A DNA stretch of 13,772 nt from Cyanobacteria bacterium OH_CBB_238 (GCA_023409995.1 JAEYQN010000114.1:1-13772); one strand, 5' to 3'; shown: positions 1-8,070, counted from the stretch's first letter. Notes: a model not told the origin generated them from the letters alone. A program made the numbers and translations.

Positions 1-29
1 CCTAATTATTATACTAATATTAATTTTCT

Positions 30-58
30 TTGAAATTCACACGTTTTTCGAATATAAT
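30..58 (+). promoter_or_regulatory. sigma70-type promoter for the UvrD/PcrA helicase gene
   Basis: A TTGAAA -35 box (30-35), a 17-bp spacer and a perfect TATAAT -10 box (53-58) lie just upstream of the helicase gene. The predicted transcription start is near 65, giving a leader of about 43 nt. The match is seen directly; that it is used is inferred from hexamer quality and position. Confidence 0.75.
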
Positions 59-107
59 CAAACTATACAAACAATAATAGCATAAAATTTCAAAAATAAA
101 AGATTAA

Positions 108-2546
108 ATGACAAATATTTTAGACGGACTTAATAAGGAGCAGAAAGAGGCGGTAATAGAGCAAAACGGGACATTACTCGTTTTGGCCGGTGCTGGTTGT
201 GGAAAAACTAAAGTTTTAACAACCAGAATTGCTCAGCTTATTCAATCTGGTATTTCCCCATACGAAATTTTAGCAGTTACATTTACAAATAAAGCGGCTA
301 AAGAAATGGTTGAAAGACTTTCTGTTATGGTTGGAGAAGACAAGGCAAAAAAAATGTGGGTAGGCACATTCCACAGCATTTCTGGCAGAATTTTAAGAAC
401 TGATATTGACAAATATATTGATGAAGATGGCAAAAAATACGATAAATCATTTGTAATTTATGATGATTCTGATTCACTGGCAATAATCAAAAATGCATTA
501 AAATCAAAGAACATGGATGAAAAAGTTTATCAACCAAGGTTGATTAAGACGGCAATTTCAAATGCTAAAAACAAGATGCAAGATGCTTACACTTTTTCTA
601 CAAGGGCTAGAGACTACAGAACAGAAAAGATTGCTGAGATTTATACTGAATACCAAAAACACTTACAGTTGAATAATGCTCTTGATTTTGATGACATGCT
701 AATGCTTGCTGTTAAGCTTTTAGAAACATCCCAAGAAGTTAGGGAAAAATACTTTAACAGATTTAAGCACATATTAGTTGATGAATTTCAAGATACAAAC
801 TTAAGCCAATACCAAATGATTAACTCTATTTATACAAACTACAACGAAGAAGATAAGCTCTTGAACAGAAGTTTGTGTGTGGTAGGTGATGTAGATCAAT
901 CAATTTACAGTTGGCGGGGAGCAGATTACAAAATTTTATTGAACTTTCAATCAACTTTTTCTAAAACAAAACTTGTAAAATTAGAACAAAATTATAGATC
1001 AGTTGGAACCATATTAACAGCAGCAAATGCAATTATAACAAACAATACACAAAGGTTAAGTAAAAACCTATATTCTAACCTTGGCAAAGGTGATGACATT
1101 GAGCTATATGAGGCGAATGATGAAGCAGACGAAGCAAATTTTTTGATTAGAAAAATAAGAAATGAGCTTCAGAACAATACATTAGGGAATATGTCTGTTT
1201 TATATAGAACTAATTCACAATCAAGGGCTATAGAAGAAGCCTGTATTGCTGCAGGCATACCTTATAAAATAGTCGGTGGGCTTAAATTCTATGATAGAAA
1301 AGAAATAAAAGATATACTTGCATATTTGAAGTTAATATATAATCCAAGCGACTCACAAAGTTTGAGAAGAATAATTAATGTACCTAGAAGGAGCATTGGT
1401 GAAACCACTGTTCAAAAGCTTATAAAGCTTTCTATAGATAATGAACAATCAATCTATGACATATTGACATCAATTGCAGAGTATGATGAGTTTAATTCTG
1501 GAATAAAAGCTAAATTAACATCTTTTGTCGAACTAATAGAAAAATTTAGGCGTAATGTTAACTCATATAAGTTGCCTGAATTTATAGCTTATCTTCTGGA
1601 AGATTCGGGTTACATAAAAGAGTTGCGAGATGAAGACACTCCAGAAGCAGAATCAAGAATTGAGAATTTGCAAGAATTTATAAACGTAGCTAAAGAATTC
1701 GAGCCTACTGAAGAAGGCAATGAATTTGGTGAATTTTTATCTCAAGTTTCACTTGTTAGTGATATTGATAGTTATAATGAAGAAACAGAGTCACTCACAT
1801 TAATGACACTTCATAGTGCCAAAGGACTTGAATTCGACATTGTGTTCTTAACAGGATTAGAAGAGGGGATATTTCCGCATAGTCGTTCATTAAACAACCT
1901 TACAGAAATGGAAGAAGAGCGACGACTAATGTATGTTGGAGTCACAAGAGCAAAAAAACAACTCTACATCTCACATGCAAAACGAAGACAAATGTGGGGG
2001 GAATATCGATACTATAATCCAAGTAGGTTTTTAGAAGAAATTCCAGCAGCAGTTGTTAAATCAACAACATCAGAGTATTCTGAAACACAACAGTCTAGGA
2101 CTTTTAGCAGAGCAGTAAATAAAATTAAAGAAACAAACTTTGATTCATCAGGCAAAATTACTCAAACTAATAGTTTTGGTAAAGGATTCGTTGCACCCCA
2201 AAAACGGGCAATGGTAATAAAAAACGAGAATAATGTAAAAAAAGCAGAGCAAAAAAAGATTGCTGATAACGAGAAAATTCAACAATTACTTGAAGATAAT
2301 CCTATAAAAAGAATGCTCCTTGAAAAAAAGGCAAAAGAACAGGCCCTTCAGCAAAATAAAGTTGAAGATAAGGAGACTGCTATAACAATATTAAAGAATG
2401 GTGATAGAGTGTTTCATTCAAAATACGGGATTGGCCACATAAAAGAAGTGAAAAACATAGCAGGCTCAGAAATCTATACAGTAGACTTTGGTTCCCAAGG
2501 GCAAATAAATCTAGATGCAAGCTTTGCTAACTTAAAAAAGTTTTAG
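108..2546 (+). CDS. pcrA: UvrD/PcrA-type superfamily 1 DNA helicase
   Basis: ATP-dependent 3'-5' DNA helicase of the UvrD/PcrA/Rep family, acting in nucleotide excision and mismatch repair, replication restart and removal of stalled complexes. Of 812 residues, all SF1A motifs are visible in order: Q motif near 8-18, Walker A AGAGCGKT at 27-34, motif Ia TFTNKAAKEM, DEFQD (225-229), GDVDQSIYSWRGAD (260-273), LEQNYRS, TLHSAKGLEFD and the arginine-finger motif VGVTRAK (610-616). From about residue 650 a poorly conserved, K/Q-rich linker leads to a Tudor-like C-terminal module starting at GDRVFHSKYGIG (765 on), the element that in PcrA/UvrD contacts RNA polymerase. Cys31 replaces the usual Ser of the P-loop, which the GxxxxGKT pattern tolerates. 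No good Shine-Dalgarno site precedes the ATG. It stops 2 bp from the convergent methyltransferase gene. The family call is secure; pcrA versus uvrD is a naming choice. Confidence 0.96.
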   Translation: MTNILDGLNKEQKEAVIEQNGTLLVLAGAGCGKTKVLTTRIAQLIQSGISPYEILAVTFTNKAAKEMVERLSVMVGEDKAKKMWVGTFHSISGRILRTDIDKYIDEDGKKYDKSFVIYDDSDSLAIIKNALKSKNMDEKVYQPRLIKTAISNAKNKMQDAYTFSTRARDYRTEKIAEIYTEYQKHLQLNNALDFDDMLMLAVKLLETSQEVREKYFNRFKHILVDEFQDTNLSQYQMINSIYTNYNEEDKLLNRSLCVVGDVDQSIYSWRGADYKILLNFQSTFSKTKLVKLEQNYRSVGTILTAANAIITNNTQRLSKNLYSNLGKGDDIELYEANDEADEANFLIRKIRNELQNNTLGNMSVLYRTNSQSRAIEEACIAAGIPYKIVGGLKFYDRKEIKDILAYLKLIYNPSDSQSLRRIINVPRRSIGETTVQKLIKLSIDNEQSIYDILTSIAEYDEFNSGIKAKLTSFVELIEKFRRNVNSYKLPEFIAYLLEDSGYIKELRDEDTPEAESRIENLQEFINVAKEFEPTEEGNEFGEFLSQVSLVSDIDSYNEETESLTLMTLHSAKGLEFDIVFLTGLEEGIFPHSRSLNNLTEMEEERRLMYVGVTRAKKQLYISHAKRRQMWGEYRYYNPSRFLEEIPAAVVKSTTSEYSETQQSRTFSRAVNKIKETNFDSSGKITQTNSFGKGFVAPQKRAMVIKNENNVKKAEQKKIADNEKIQQLLEDNPIKRMLLEKKAKEQALQQNKVEDKETAITILKNGDRVFHSKYGIGHIKEVKNIAGSEIYTVDFGSQGQINLDASFANLKKF

Positions 2547-2548
2547 CG

Positions 2549-3289
2549 TTAATTCTTAAAGTTTTCATAAAACACTATACTTGCGGCTGTTGCAACGTTT
2601 AAAGACTCAACCTGTTCGTTTGTTGGTATTATAAGGTTGTAGTCTGCTTCATTTAACAAGCTCTCACTCAAGCCGCTTGCTTCTGAACCAAACATAATAA
2701 TCTTCTTTTTTATATTTTTCATTTGCATAAAATCAATATTAGTTTTTGAATATAGCCCCGTAGCAATTATTTTATGACCAGAAAAATGCGCTTTAATATT
2801 CAGCTTATCCGAATATAGAATTGGGATTCTAAAAAAATTGCCAGCACTTGATCTCATTACTTTCGAATTATATAAATCGACGCTATCCCCAATTAAAATA
2901 ATTGCATCAACCGAAAAAGCTGCAGCGCTTCTAATAATAGTCCCCAAATTACCTGGATCTTTTATGTTGTCTAATACGACCAGAAAATTTTTATTTAAAA
3001 TGTCAGAAATATTATATAATCGCTGTTTTGCGACAGTAATTACCGTTGGTATTGAATCTGTTGATGAAAGTTTTTTTAAGACTGGCTCTGAACACAAGAC
3101 TAACTTGTCATTCTCGACTATTTTATTTTTTGCATAGATATTTTCTATTTCAATATTTGAGCTTATAAGCTCTTCAAGCGCCTTTAATCCTTCAACAATA
3201 AATAGCCCTGACTCATCTCTATGTTTTTTTTGATGCAACTTGGAAACGTCTTTTATTTTTGAATTAGATACGCTCGATATAACTTCCAT
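2549..3289 (-). CDS. TrmH/SpoU-family (SPOUT) RNA methyltransferase
   Basis: S-adenosylmethionine-dependent 2'-O-ribose methyltransferase of the SpoU/TrmH family, acting on rRNA or tRNA. The N-terminal part carries the RNA-binding signature FIVEGLKALEEL. The C-terminal knot domain shows motif 1 NIKDPGNLGTIIRS (108-121 of 246), motif 2 FGSEASGLS (200-208) and motif 3 IPTNEQVESLNVATAASI (221-238). I chose the ATG at 3289, not the upstream in-frame ATG at 3319, because it overlaps the aminopeptidase stop as TAATG and has AAGGAAG just upstream; the longer form would extend 31 nt into the aminopeptidase gene. It is the last gene of the operon ppiC - aminopeptidase - methyltransferase. The likely target is a 23S rRNA guanosine, as for RlmB/TsnR-type enzymes, but the sequence alone does not settle the substrate. 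Confidence 0.93.
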   Translation of the reverse strand: MEVISSVSNSKIKDVSKLHQKKHRDESGLFIVEGLKALEELISSNIEIENIYAKNKIVENDKLVLCSEPVLKKLSSTDSIPTVITVAKQRLYNISDILNKNFLVVLDNIKDPGNLGTIIRSAAAFSVDAIILIGDSVDLYNSKVMRSSAGNFFRIPILYSDKLNIKAHFSGHKIIATGLYSKTNIDFMQMKNIKKKIIMFGSEASGLSESLLNEADYNLIIPTNEQVESLNVATAASIVFYENFKN

Positions 3290-4926
3290 TAATCTTCCTT
3301 TTGCCAATCTGCTAGCCAATTTTGCTCTTCTTTTGATAACATTTCATAATTTATTAATTTGTTTTCAAAAGGGAATTTAGACAATGATTCAATTATAACA
3401 TTAGGCTCAGTTTCTTTAATATAAACAGTGTTTTCAAGTCTGACACCGCCAACCCCAGGCTTATACATTCCCGGTTCTATGGTAAAAACAGTGTTCTTTT
3501 TAATTTGAACTTTAGCAAGTTCCGAAGAAGAAACAGATGGAGGGAACTCATGTACACCAATACCGACTCCGTGTCCAGTTCCATGATTAAATGTATAATC
3601 TTTTAACTCTGAATTTGATACAATATTTCGAGCATTACAATCAATGTCGAACCACAAAGTATTATTTGTATATTTCGAAGAGCAATATGCACTGATGAAA
3701 GCTTTTAGGACGGTGGTATAAACATTTGCCTGTTCATCAGCTGGCTTTCCCTTTACAAAAGTTCTAGTAATATCAGTTGCATACCCACCTTCATAGTAAG
3801 CTCCACAGTCTACAAGCAGAAAATCACCATCTTTAACAAGGACATCTTCATTAGACTTTGAATAATGTATGATTGATGAATTTGTACCTGCTGCTACTAT
3901 AGGATTAAAACTAAGTGATAATGCACCATTCTTATAAAAAGATTTGACTAATGCGTCATAGTAATCTTTTTCTGAATATATTTCTTGTGAATCAATCATT
4001 GATTTTATTATTGAGAGGGCTTTATCTGTACGTTTAAAGCAATTCTTAAAATGCTCAATTTCACTATAGTTTTTAATTGACTTATACTCTGAAATTTTGC
4101 TTTCAATTATGGAATTTGAATCTTTTAATTGGCAAAAATCAAAACACGATATTGATTTTAAATCAACTATTACTTGTGAGTTTTTGATTTCTGATAAATC
4201 AGAAGGAAAATCCCCTAACTTTTTTACAGCAAAAAAACAAGCCTGATCGATAATCGCATCGGTGTATAAACAAGAAGAGTTTTTGGTAATTATCATTCTT
4301 GAATAGAAAGTAGAAGAAAAAGGAATATCAAACGATCTTAGATTAGTAAAATATGCAACATCCTCAAGGGCAGTAATTATTGCAACTTCATTATCTTCAA
4401 AATTATATTGCAAACTAATAATCTTATCTTTTGCAGATACACCAGCTATCTCTGTAGAAATAGCAAATACTTTCTGGCTATTTTCTGCAGGCTTACCTAA
4501 AATTTCTTCAACCGGGTCAGTATCAAGTCTAATAATTTCAGATGATACTTCATTTAATTTCTTGGAAAGGAGCTTATAAATCGCCAGGGATATCTTGGGA
4601 GAAACCACTAATAATTTATTATCCGTGCCAACCAACTCAATTAATGAATCCATATAGGAATTACCGAGCGGCACTTTTATAACAGTTGTTTCCGAATTAA
4701 CTTCTTCATCAGCCTGTTCATAATATCTGCCATCTACAAACTGATATAAATTATTTAAAGTTAACAAGGCATCTCCAGTTGAGCCAGAGAAGCCTGTAAC
4801 TTTATATCTTGAGTTCTTATCTAATTGATTATATTCTGTTAAAAATTTATTGGTTGAATTAATCAGGAGTGCGTCAGCCCCCTTAGATTTAACAAACTCT
4901 CTTAACTTAACAATTAAGTCATTCAT
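3289..4926 (-). CDS. Xaa-Pro aminopeptidase (M24B, aminopeptidase P family)
   Basis: Metallopeptidase that removes the N-terminal residue from peptides with proline in second position, a late step of cytoplasmic peptide turnover. The 545 residues have the three-domain layout of APP1-type enzymes: two creatinase-like N-terminal domains (about 1-290), the pita-bread catalytic domain (about 290-505) and a short C-terminal M24 tail with LSKEEQNWLADW. All five expected metal ligands are present: D373 (VDCGA), D385 (ATDITRT), H452 (HGTGHGVG), E484 (TIEPGMY) and E498 (VRLENT). H459 (VHEFPP) matches the second conserved histidine. There is no signal peptide, so it is cytoplasmic. The start overlaps the ppiC stop and its own stop overlaps the methyltransferase start, both as TAATG, so the three genes are probably co-transcribed and translationally coupled. 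The three-domain length is closer to eukaryotic-type APP1 than to E. coli PepP (about 440 aa). Confidence 0.94.
   Translation of the reverse strand: MNDLIVKLREFVKSKGADALLINSTNKFLTEYNQLDKNSRYKVTGFSGSTGDALLTLNNLYQFVDGRYYEQADEEVNSETTVIKVPLGNSYMDSLIELVGTDNKLLVVSPKISLAIYKLLSKKLNEVSSEIIRLDTDPVEEILGKPAENSQKVFAISTEIAGVSAKDKIISLQYNFEDNEVAIITALEDVAYFTNLRSFDIPFSSTFYSRMIITKNSSCLYTDAIIDQACFFAVKKLGDFPSDLSEIKNSQVIVDLKSISCFDFCQLKDSNSIIESKISEYKSIKNYSEIEHFKNCFKRTDKALSIIKSMIDSQEIYSEKDYYDALVKSFYKNGALSLSFNPIVAAGTNSSIIHYSKSNEDVLVKDGDFLLVDCGAYYEGGYATDITRTFVKGKPADEQANVYTTVLKAFISAYCSSKYTNNTLWFDIDCNARNIVSNSELKDYTFNHGTGHGVGIGVHEFPPSVSSSELAKVQIKKNTVFTIEPGMYKPGVGGVRLENTVYIKETEPNVIIESLSKFPFENKLINYEMLSKEEQNWLADWQKED
3294..3300 (-). 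promoter_or_regulatory. Ribosome binding site fixing the methyltransferase start
   Basis: AAGGAAG on the minus strand lies inside the 3' end of the aminopeptidase gene, a few bases before the TAATG junction (3291-3287). It supports the ATG at 3289 over the longer reading frame and suggests translational coupling. Confidence 0.7.
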
Positions 4927-5210
4927 TAATCTTTAGTATCAACCAGCTGAATCAAATGATAACCAAATTGTGTTTTTATTGGGGCTGAAACTTCGCCTAC
5001 TTGCATAGAAAATGCAGCATCTTCAAATTCCTTAACCATTTGTCCTTTTGAGAAAAATCCAAGGTCTCCTCCATTAGCACCAGATGGGCACAAAGAAACT
5101 TCTGCAGCTGCTTGTGCAAAATCTTTACCTGCAGCTATTTCTTCCTTTAGCTTAATAGCTTCCTCTTCTGTTTTAACCAGCAAATGACTTGCTTTTACAA
5201 ATGTTGCCAT
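4926..5210 (-). CDS. ppiC: Parvulin-type peptidyl-prolyl cis-trans isomerase (PpiC-like)
   Basis: Small stand-alone parvulin that speeds cis-trans isomerisation of prolyl bonds during folding. Its 94 residues are a single rotamase domain, about the size of E. coli PpiC. Typical elements are ASHLLVKTEEEA (residues 7-18), GANGGDLGFFSKGQMV, EFEDAAFSMQVGEVS and the C-terminal TQFGYHLIQL. No signal peptide or membrane anchor is present, so it should be cytoplasmic. The start has a good site: AGGAG at 5216-5220, 5 nt before the ATG. It is the first gene of a three-gene operon with an aminopeptidase P and an RNA methyltransferase; a prolyl isomerase beside a proline-specific peptidase is a suggestive pairing, though that functional link is inference. 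It is divergent from miaB. Confidence 0.94.
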   Translation of the reverse strand: MATFVKASHLLVKTEEEAIKLKEEIAAGKDFAQAAAEVSLCPSGANGGDLGFFSKGQMVKEFEDAAFSMQVGEVSAPIKTQFGYHLIQLVDTKD

Positions 5211-5240
5211 AACATCTCCTAATCTACTTTTTACGATTCT

Positions 5241-5246
5241 AGTATA
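5241..5246 (-). promoter_or_regulatory. Likely -10 box for the ppiC operon
   Basis: The minus strand reads TATACT here, placing transcription start near 5234 and giving a leader of about 24 nt with the AGGAG site inside it. I see no good -35 hexamer at 16-18 bp. It sits about 17 bp from the miaB -10 box on the other strand, so the two divergent promoters must overlap. Confidence 0.45.
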
Positions 5247-5262
5247 TCATATATTTTTTGAG

Positions 5263-5268
5263 TATAAT
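5263..5268 (+). promoter_or_regulatory. miaB: Likely -10 box for miaB, almost touching the start codon
   Basis: A perfect TATAAT ends one base before an ATG at 5270 and seven bases before the ATG at 5276. If used, transcription would begin about 5275, giving a leaderless or nearly leaderless miaB message. No matching -35 hexamer is evident at the usual distance, so the assignment rests on the -10 box and position. Confidence 0.5.
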
Positions 5269-5275
5269 AATGAGC

Positions 5276-6598
5276 ATGAAAAAGCTTTATATTGAGACAC
5301 TTGGCTGTCAAATGAATAAATCAGATAGTGAGAGAATTGCGGGAATGCTTTCTCATTTTGGGTATGAACCTGTGGAAGAAGCTAAAAAGGCAGACCTTCT
5401 TATAATTAATACATGCAGCATAAGACAGCTGTCTGCGGATAAAGCTTATAGCAGAGTTGGTCTTTGGGGAAAGTGGAAGAAATCAAAGCCACATATAAAA
5501 ATTGGCATATGTGGATGTGTAGCACAGCAAGATAAACAAGCCATAAGAAAACGTGCACCATACGTTGATATAATTTTTGGAACTCACAATATTTATGAAC
5601 TTCCACAACTTATAAAAAAAGTTGAGTCTGGAGAAAAAGTATGTGCAGTGTCTAATAAAGCTGTTGAAGCCAATGCAAATGATTTTGAAATTGATAGAGC
5701 AAAGAGCGTAAATGCTTGGATTCCTATTATTGAAGGCTGTGATAATTTCTGCACCTACTGCGTTGTTCCATATACAAGAGGACGAGAAAGAAGCAGAAAA
5801 CCTGAAGAAATAGTTGAAGAAGCAAAAAGAGCAATAGATGCCGGTTATAGAGAAATTACCCTGCTCGGACAAAATGTAGATAGCTATGGCAAGGATTTTA
5901 AAGATACAAAATACACATTAGCAAACTTACTAAGAGAGCTTAATAATATTAATGGAAAATTTAGGGTTAGATTTGTAACATCTTATCCATCAGACATAAC
6001 AGATGAACTAATTAAAACGGTTTCTGAGTGCGAAAAAGTTTGTGAATACTTCCATATTCCAATGCAGTCAGGAAGCTCAGAAATTCTGAAAGATATGAAC
6101 CGAAGATACAATAGAGAAGAATATTCTAATATAGTGAATAAAATCAGGCGAACATTTGAGGATGTAACAATAACAAGCGATTTTATTGCTGGATTCCCAG
6201 GTGAAACTGACGAGCAGTTTCTAGAAACTCTTTCAGCCATTGATGAATTTGAACTAGATTATTCAAACACAGCAGCATACTCACCAAGAGAATTTACTAA
6301 AGCTGCTAAAATGACTGAAAAATTTGTTGATGAAGAAGAAAAATTAAAGAGACTATCAATACTAAATGATAAAAATAAAGAAGCTTGTTTAAAATCTAAT
6401 AAAAAATGCGTGGGGAAAACTTTTGAAGTTTTAATTGAATCAATTACAAAAAAAGGTGAGATTACCACTTTGAATGCAAGAGCAAGAAACAACAAGCTTG
6501 TTCATTTTAAATCAGATTCGCATTCGATAGGAGACTTTGTTAATGTAAAAATAACAAAAGCTCAAACGTGGTGTTTATATGGAGATTTGATAGAATAA
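5276..6598 (+). CDS. miaB: tRNA-2-methylthio-N6-dimethylallyladenosine synthase (MiaB)
   Basis: Radical-SAM methylthiotransferase that adds the 2-methylthio group to i6A37 of tRNAs reading UNN codons. In the 440-residue form the N-terminal domain supplies the auxiliary cluster cysteines C11 (ETLGCQMNKSDSER), C47 (NTCSIRQ) and C81 (GCVAQ). The radical-SAM cluster is CDNFCTYC (C155, C159, C162), and a TRAM RNA-binding domain occupies about 378-440. ETLGCQMN and NTCSIRQ are the MiaB type, not RimO or MtaB. Starts at TTG 5258, ATG 5270 and ATG 5276 are all in frame and none has a Shine-Dalgarno site; I chose 5276 because it gives the usual MKKxYIxTxGCQMN N-terminus and fits a leaderless transcript. 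The segment YSPREFTKAA lacks the P-G of the more usual YSPRPGTPAA. It is single-transcribed and closed by a strong terminator. Confidence 0.96.
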   Translation: MKKLYIETLGCQMNKSDSERIAGMLSHFGYEPVEEAKKADLLIINTCSIRQLSADKAYSRVGLWGKWKKSKPHIKIGICGCVAQQDKQAIRKRAPYVDIIFGTHNIYELPQLIKKVESGEKVCAVSNKAVEANANDFEIDRAKSVNAWIPIIEGCDNFCTYCVVPYTRGRERSRKPEEIVEEAKRAIDAGYREITLLGQNVDSYGKDFKDTKYTLANLLRELNNINGKFRVRFVTSYPSDITDELIKTVSECEKVCEYFHIPMQSGSSEILKDMNRRYNREEYSNIVNKIRRTFEDVTITSDFIAGFPGETDEQFLETLSAIDEFELDYSNTAAYSPREFTKAAKMTEKFVDEEEKLKRLSILNDKNKEACLKSNKKCVGKTFEVLIESITKKGEITTLNARARNNKLVHFKSDSHSIGDFVNVKITKAQTWCLYGDLIE

Positions 6599-6623
6599 AA
6601 GAGGCTTTAAAAAAGCCTCTTTT
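6597..6623. terminator. Bidirectional intrinsic terminator between miaB and the SPFH gene
   Basis: A perfect 12-bp stem, AAAAGAGGCTTT (6597-6608) and AAAGCCTCTTTT (6612-6623), closes on an AAA loop. Runs of A on one side and T on the other let it act on both strands, ending miaB (stop at 6598, inside the stem base) and the NfeD-SPFH operon (stop at 6649). Confidence 0.88.
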
Positions 6624-6648
6624 AAATTTTATGAAGATTCTTCTGCGG

Positions 6649-7623
6649 TTATTTATTTACATCTAACATTTGTTTTATTCCATCTACTGAACTAAGAATA
6701 CCAGTAGCCTCGAATGGCATATAAACAACTTTGTTATCTTTCCCTTCAACCATTTGTTTAAGAGTTTCTAGATATCTGACGGCAATTAAGTATTTATCTG
6801 GTTGGCCATTACCTGCAATTGCTTCAATAATTTTCTTAATAGCTTCTTTTTCAGCATCAGCTTCAATAATTCTTGCTTCAGCTCCACCTTGGGCTCTTAA
6901 TATTGCTGCGGTTTTATCTCCCTCCGCAACATTGATTTGAGATTCTTTTTCACCTTCTGCTCTTAAAATTGCTGCTCTTTTTAAACCTTCTGCTTCTAAA
7001 ATAGCAGCCCTTCTATCTCTTTCAGCTTTCATTTGTTTTTCCATTGCAGCTTGAATATCAGCTGGAGGAATTACATCCTGAAGCTCTACTCTATTTACCT
7101 TAACCCCCCATTTATTTGAGGCTTCATCAAGAATAGCCCTTAATTTTGCGTTAATAGTATCTCTTGAAACCAACGTTTGGTCGAGGTCTAGCTCCCCAAT
7201 TATATTTCTAAGCGTAGTTTGCGTTAATTTTTCAATTGCTTGGGGCAAATTTTGTATCTCATAAACCGCGCTCTTTGGGTTAACAATTTGAAAATAAATA
7301 AGTGCATTTATGCTAATTGACACATTATCTCGCGTAATTACATTCTGCTTAGGAAAATCATATACGCATTCTCTCAAGTCAATTCTATCTTTTTCTGCAA
7401 TGTAAGAATAAGATCTACCATCAATTGCTTTTGACACTTGTTTCCAATGAACGCCTCTAGGTACTTCTATGAGAGGAATAATGAAATGAATTCCCGAATC
7501 AAGTACTTTTTCAAATTTACCAAGTCGTTCTATGATCATTACTTCTGCTTGTTTTATAACCTTAAACCCTTTTACTGCAATCAAAAGCGCAAAAAGTAGT
7601 AATAATACCGGAATAAAAGCCAT
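6649..7623 (-). CDS. SPFH/Band 7 (stomatin/QmcA-like) membrane protein
   Basis: Stomatin/prohibitin-family scaffold, expected to oligomerise in the membrane, organise membrane microdomains and modulate membrane proteases. The 324 residues start with one hydrophobic segment (about 3-18), followed by the SPFH domain (about 20-185), with GKFEKVLDSGIHFIIPLIE and the conserved NVITRDNVSISINALIYFQI. Next comes a long A/E/K/R-rich helix (about 190-270) holding five 11-residue repeats from 206 to 260, of the AAILRAEGEKE type, and a C-terminal helix. Compared with QmcA-type proteins there appears to be extra sequence around 64-85 (AIDGRSYSYIAEKDR). It is the second gene of an operon: NfeD stops 8 bp upstream, and the strong AGGAGGT site overlaps the NfeD TAG stop. 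NfeD-stomatin pairing is a well-known conserved gene arrangement. Flotillin proper is unlikely given the length and the lack of its long C-terminal region. Confidence 0.93.
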   Translation of the reverse strand: MAFIPVLLLLFALLIAVKGFKVIKQAEVMIIERLGKFEKVLDSGIHFIIPLIEVPRGVHWKQVSKAIDGRSYSYIAEKDRIDLRECVYDFPKQNVITRDNVSISINALIYFQIVNPKSAVYEIQNLPQAIEKLTQTTLRNIIGELDLDQTLVSRDTINAKLRAILDEASNKWGVKVNRVELQDVIPPADIQAAMEKQMKAERDRRAAILEAEGLKRAAILRAEGEKESQINVAEGDKTAAILRAQGGAEARIIEADAEKEAIKKIIEAIAGNGQPDKYLIAVRYLETLKQMVEGKDNKVVYMPFEATGILSSVDGIKQMLDVNK

Positions 7624-7626
7624 CTT

Positions 7627-7633
7627 ACCTCCT
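7627..7633 (-). promoter_or_regulatory. Strong ribosome binding site of the SPFH gene, overlapping the NfeD stop
   Basis: AGGAGGT on the minus strand; its first two bases are the last two of the NfeD TAG stop. This ties initiation of the SPFH gene to termination of NfeD. Confidence 0.8.
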
Positions 7634-8057
7634 AAATTTTTTCAACATATAATATTAAATTTTCATTTGAGACTATTTTTACAACTGAATCTTTTGGCAG
7701 AAGCTCATCATTTAAAGCACGAGCATCCCACTCTTCACCGTATATTGCAATTCTGCCTGAATATTTAGTAATATCAGAGACGACTTTTGCCTGAGCTCCA
7801 ATATATTTCGCCTGAATGCCTGTTTTCTTAGCTAAATCACTTCCATTTTTTAAAAGTAAGGGTCTAACAAAAGAGACAAAAAAGACAGACAAAACAAAAA
7901 ATATTATAGACTGACTCATAAATGAGATTCCAAAATATGCAATAATAGCAACCACAAATGCTGCAACAGCAAGGTTCATAAAAAATAGAACGGGCGTGAA
8001 GAGTTCAACAATAAATAATAAAACTCCAACAATGCACCATATCTGCCAAGCCAACAT
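7632..8057 (-). CDS. NfeD-like membrane protein with OB-fold domain
   Basis: Short NfeD (NfeD1b-type) partner of stomatin/SPFH proteins. It has three hydrophobic segments, at about 3-25, 27-44 and 46-68 of 141 residues, then a soluble C-terminal OB-fold of about 60 residues (GAQAKVVSDITKYSGRIAIYGEEWDARA). It lacks the ClpP-like protease domain of long NfeD proteins. The frame is open to an ATG at 8075, but that lies upstream of the predicted transcription start (near 8073), and the strong AAAGGAGG site (8070-8063) falls inside the extension. That site is 2 nt from the ATG at 8060 and 5 nt from the one at 8057, so I use 8057. It leads the operon with the SPFH gene, and the pair probably forms a membrane complex. 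No enzymatic role is assignable. Confidence 0.9.
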   Translation of the reverse strand: MLAWQIWCIVGVLLFIVELFTPVLFFMNLAVAAFVVAIIAYFGISFMSQSIIFFVLSVFFVSFVRPLLLKNGSDLAKKTGIQAKYIGAQAKVVSDITKYSGRIAIYGEEWDARALNDELLPKDSVVKIVSNENLILYVEKI

Positions 8058-8062
8058 CATAG

Positions 8063-8070
8063 CCTCCTTT
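8063..8070 (-). promoter_or_regulatory. Ribosome binding site fixing the NfeD start
   Basis: AAAGGAGG on the minus strand is followed by CT, then ATGATG. Its spacing favours the ATG at 8057 (5 nt) and rules out the upstream in-frame ATG at 8075, which would put this site within coding sequence. Confidence 0.8.

Noticed and set aside
186..209. Cys in the helicase Walker A motif (AGAGCGKT) as a possible inactivating change
   Set aside because: The residue lies at a variable position of GxxxxGKT, and every other helicase motif is intact.
5483..5872. Long minus-strand open frame of 129 codons inside miaB
   Set aside because: It lies wholly opposite a strongly conserved gene, has no ribosome binding site and its cysteine/phenylalanine-rich product is the typical shadow of an AT-rich gene.
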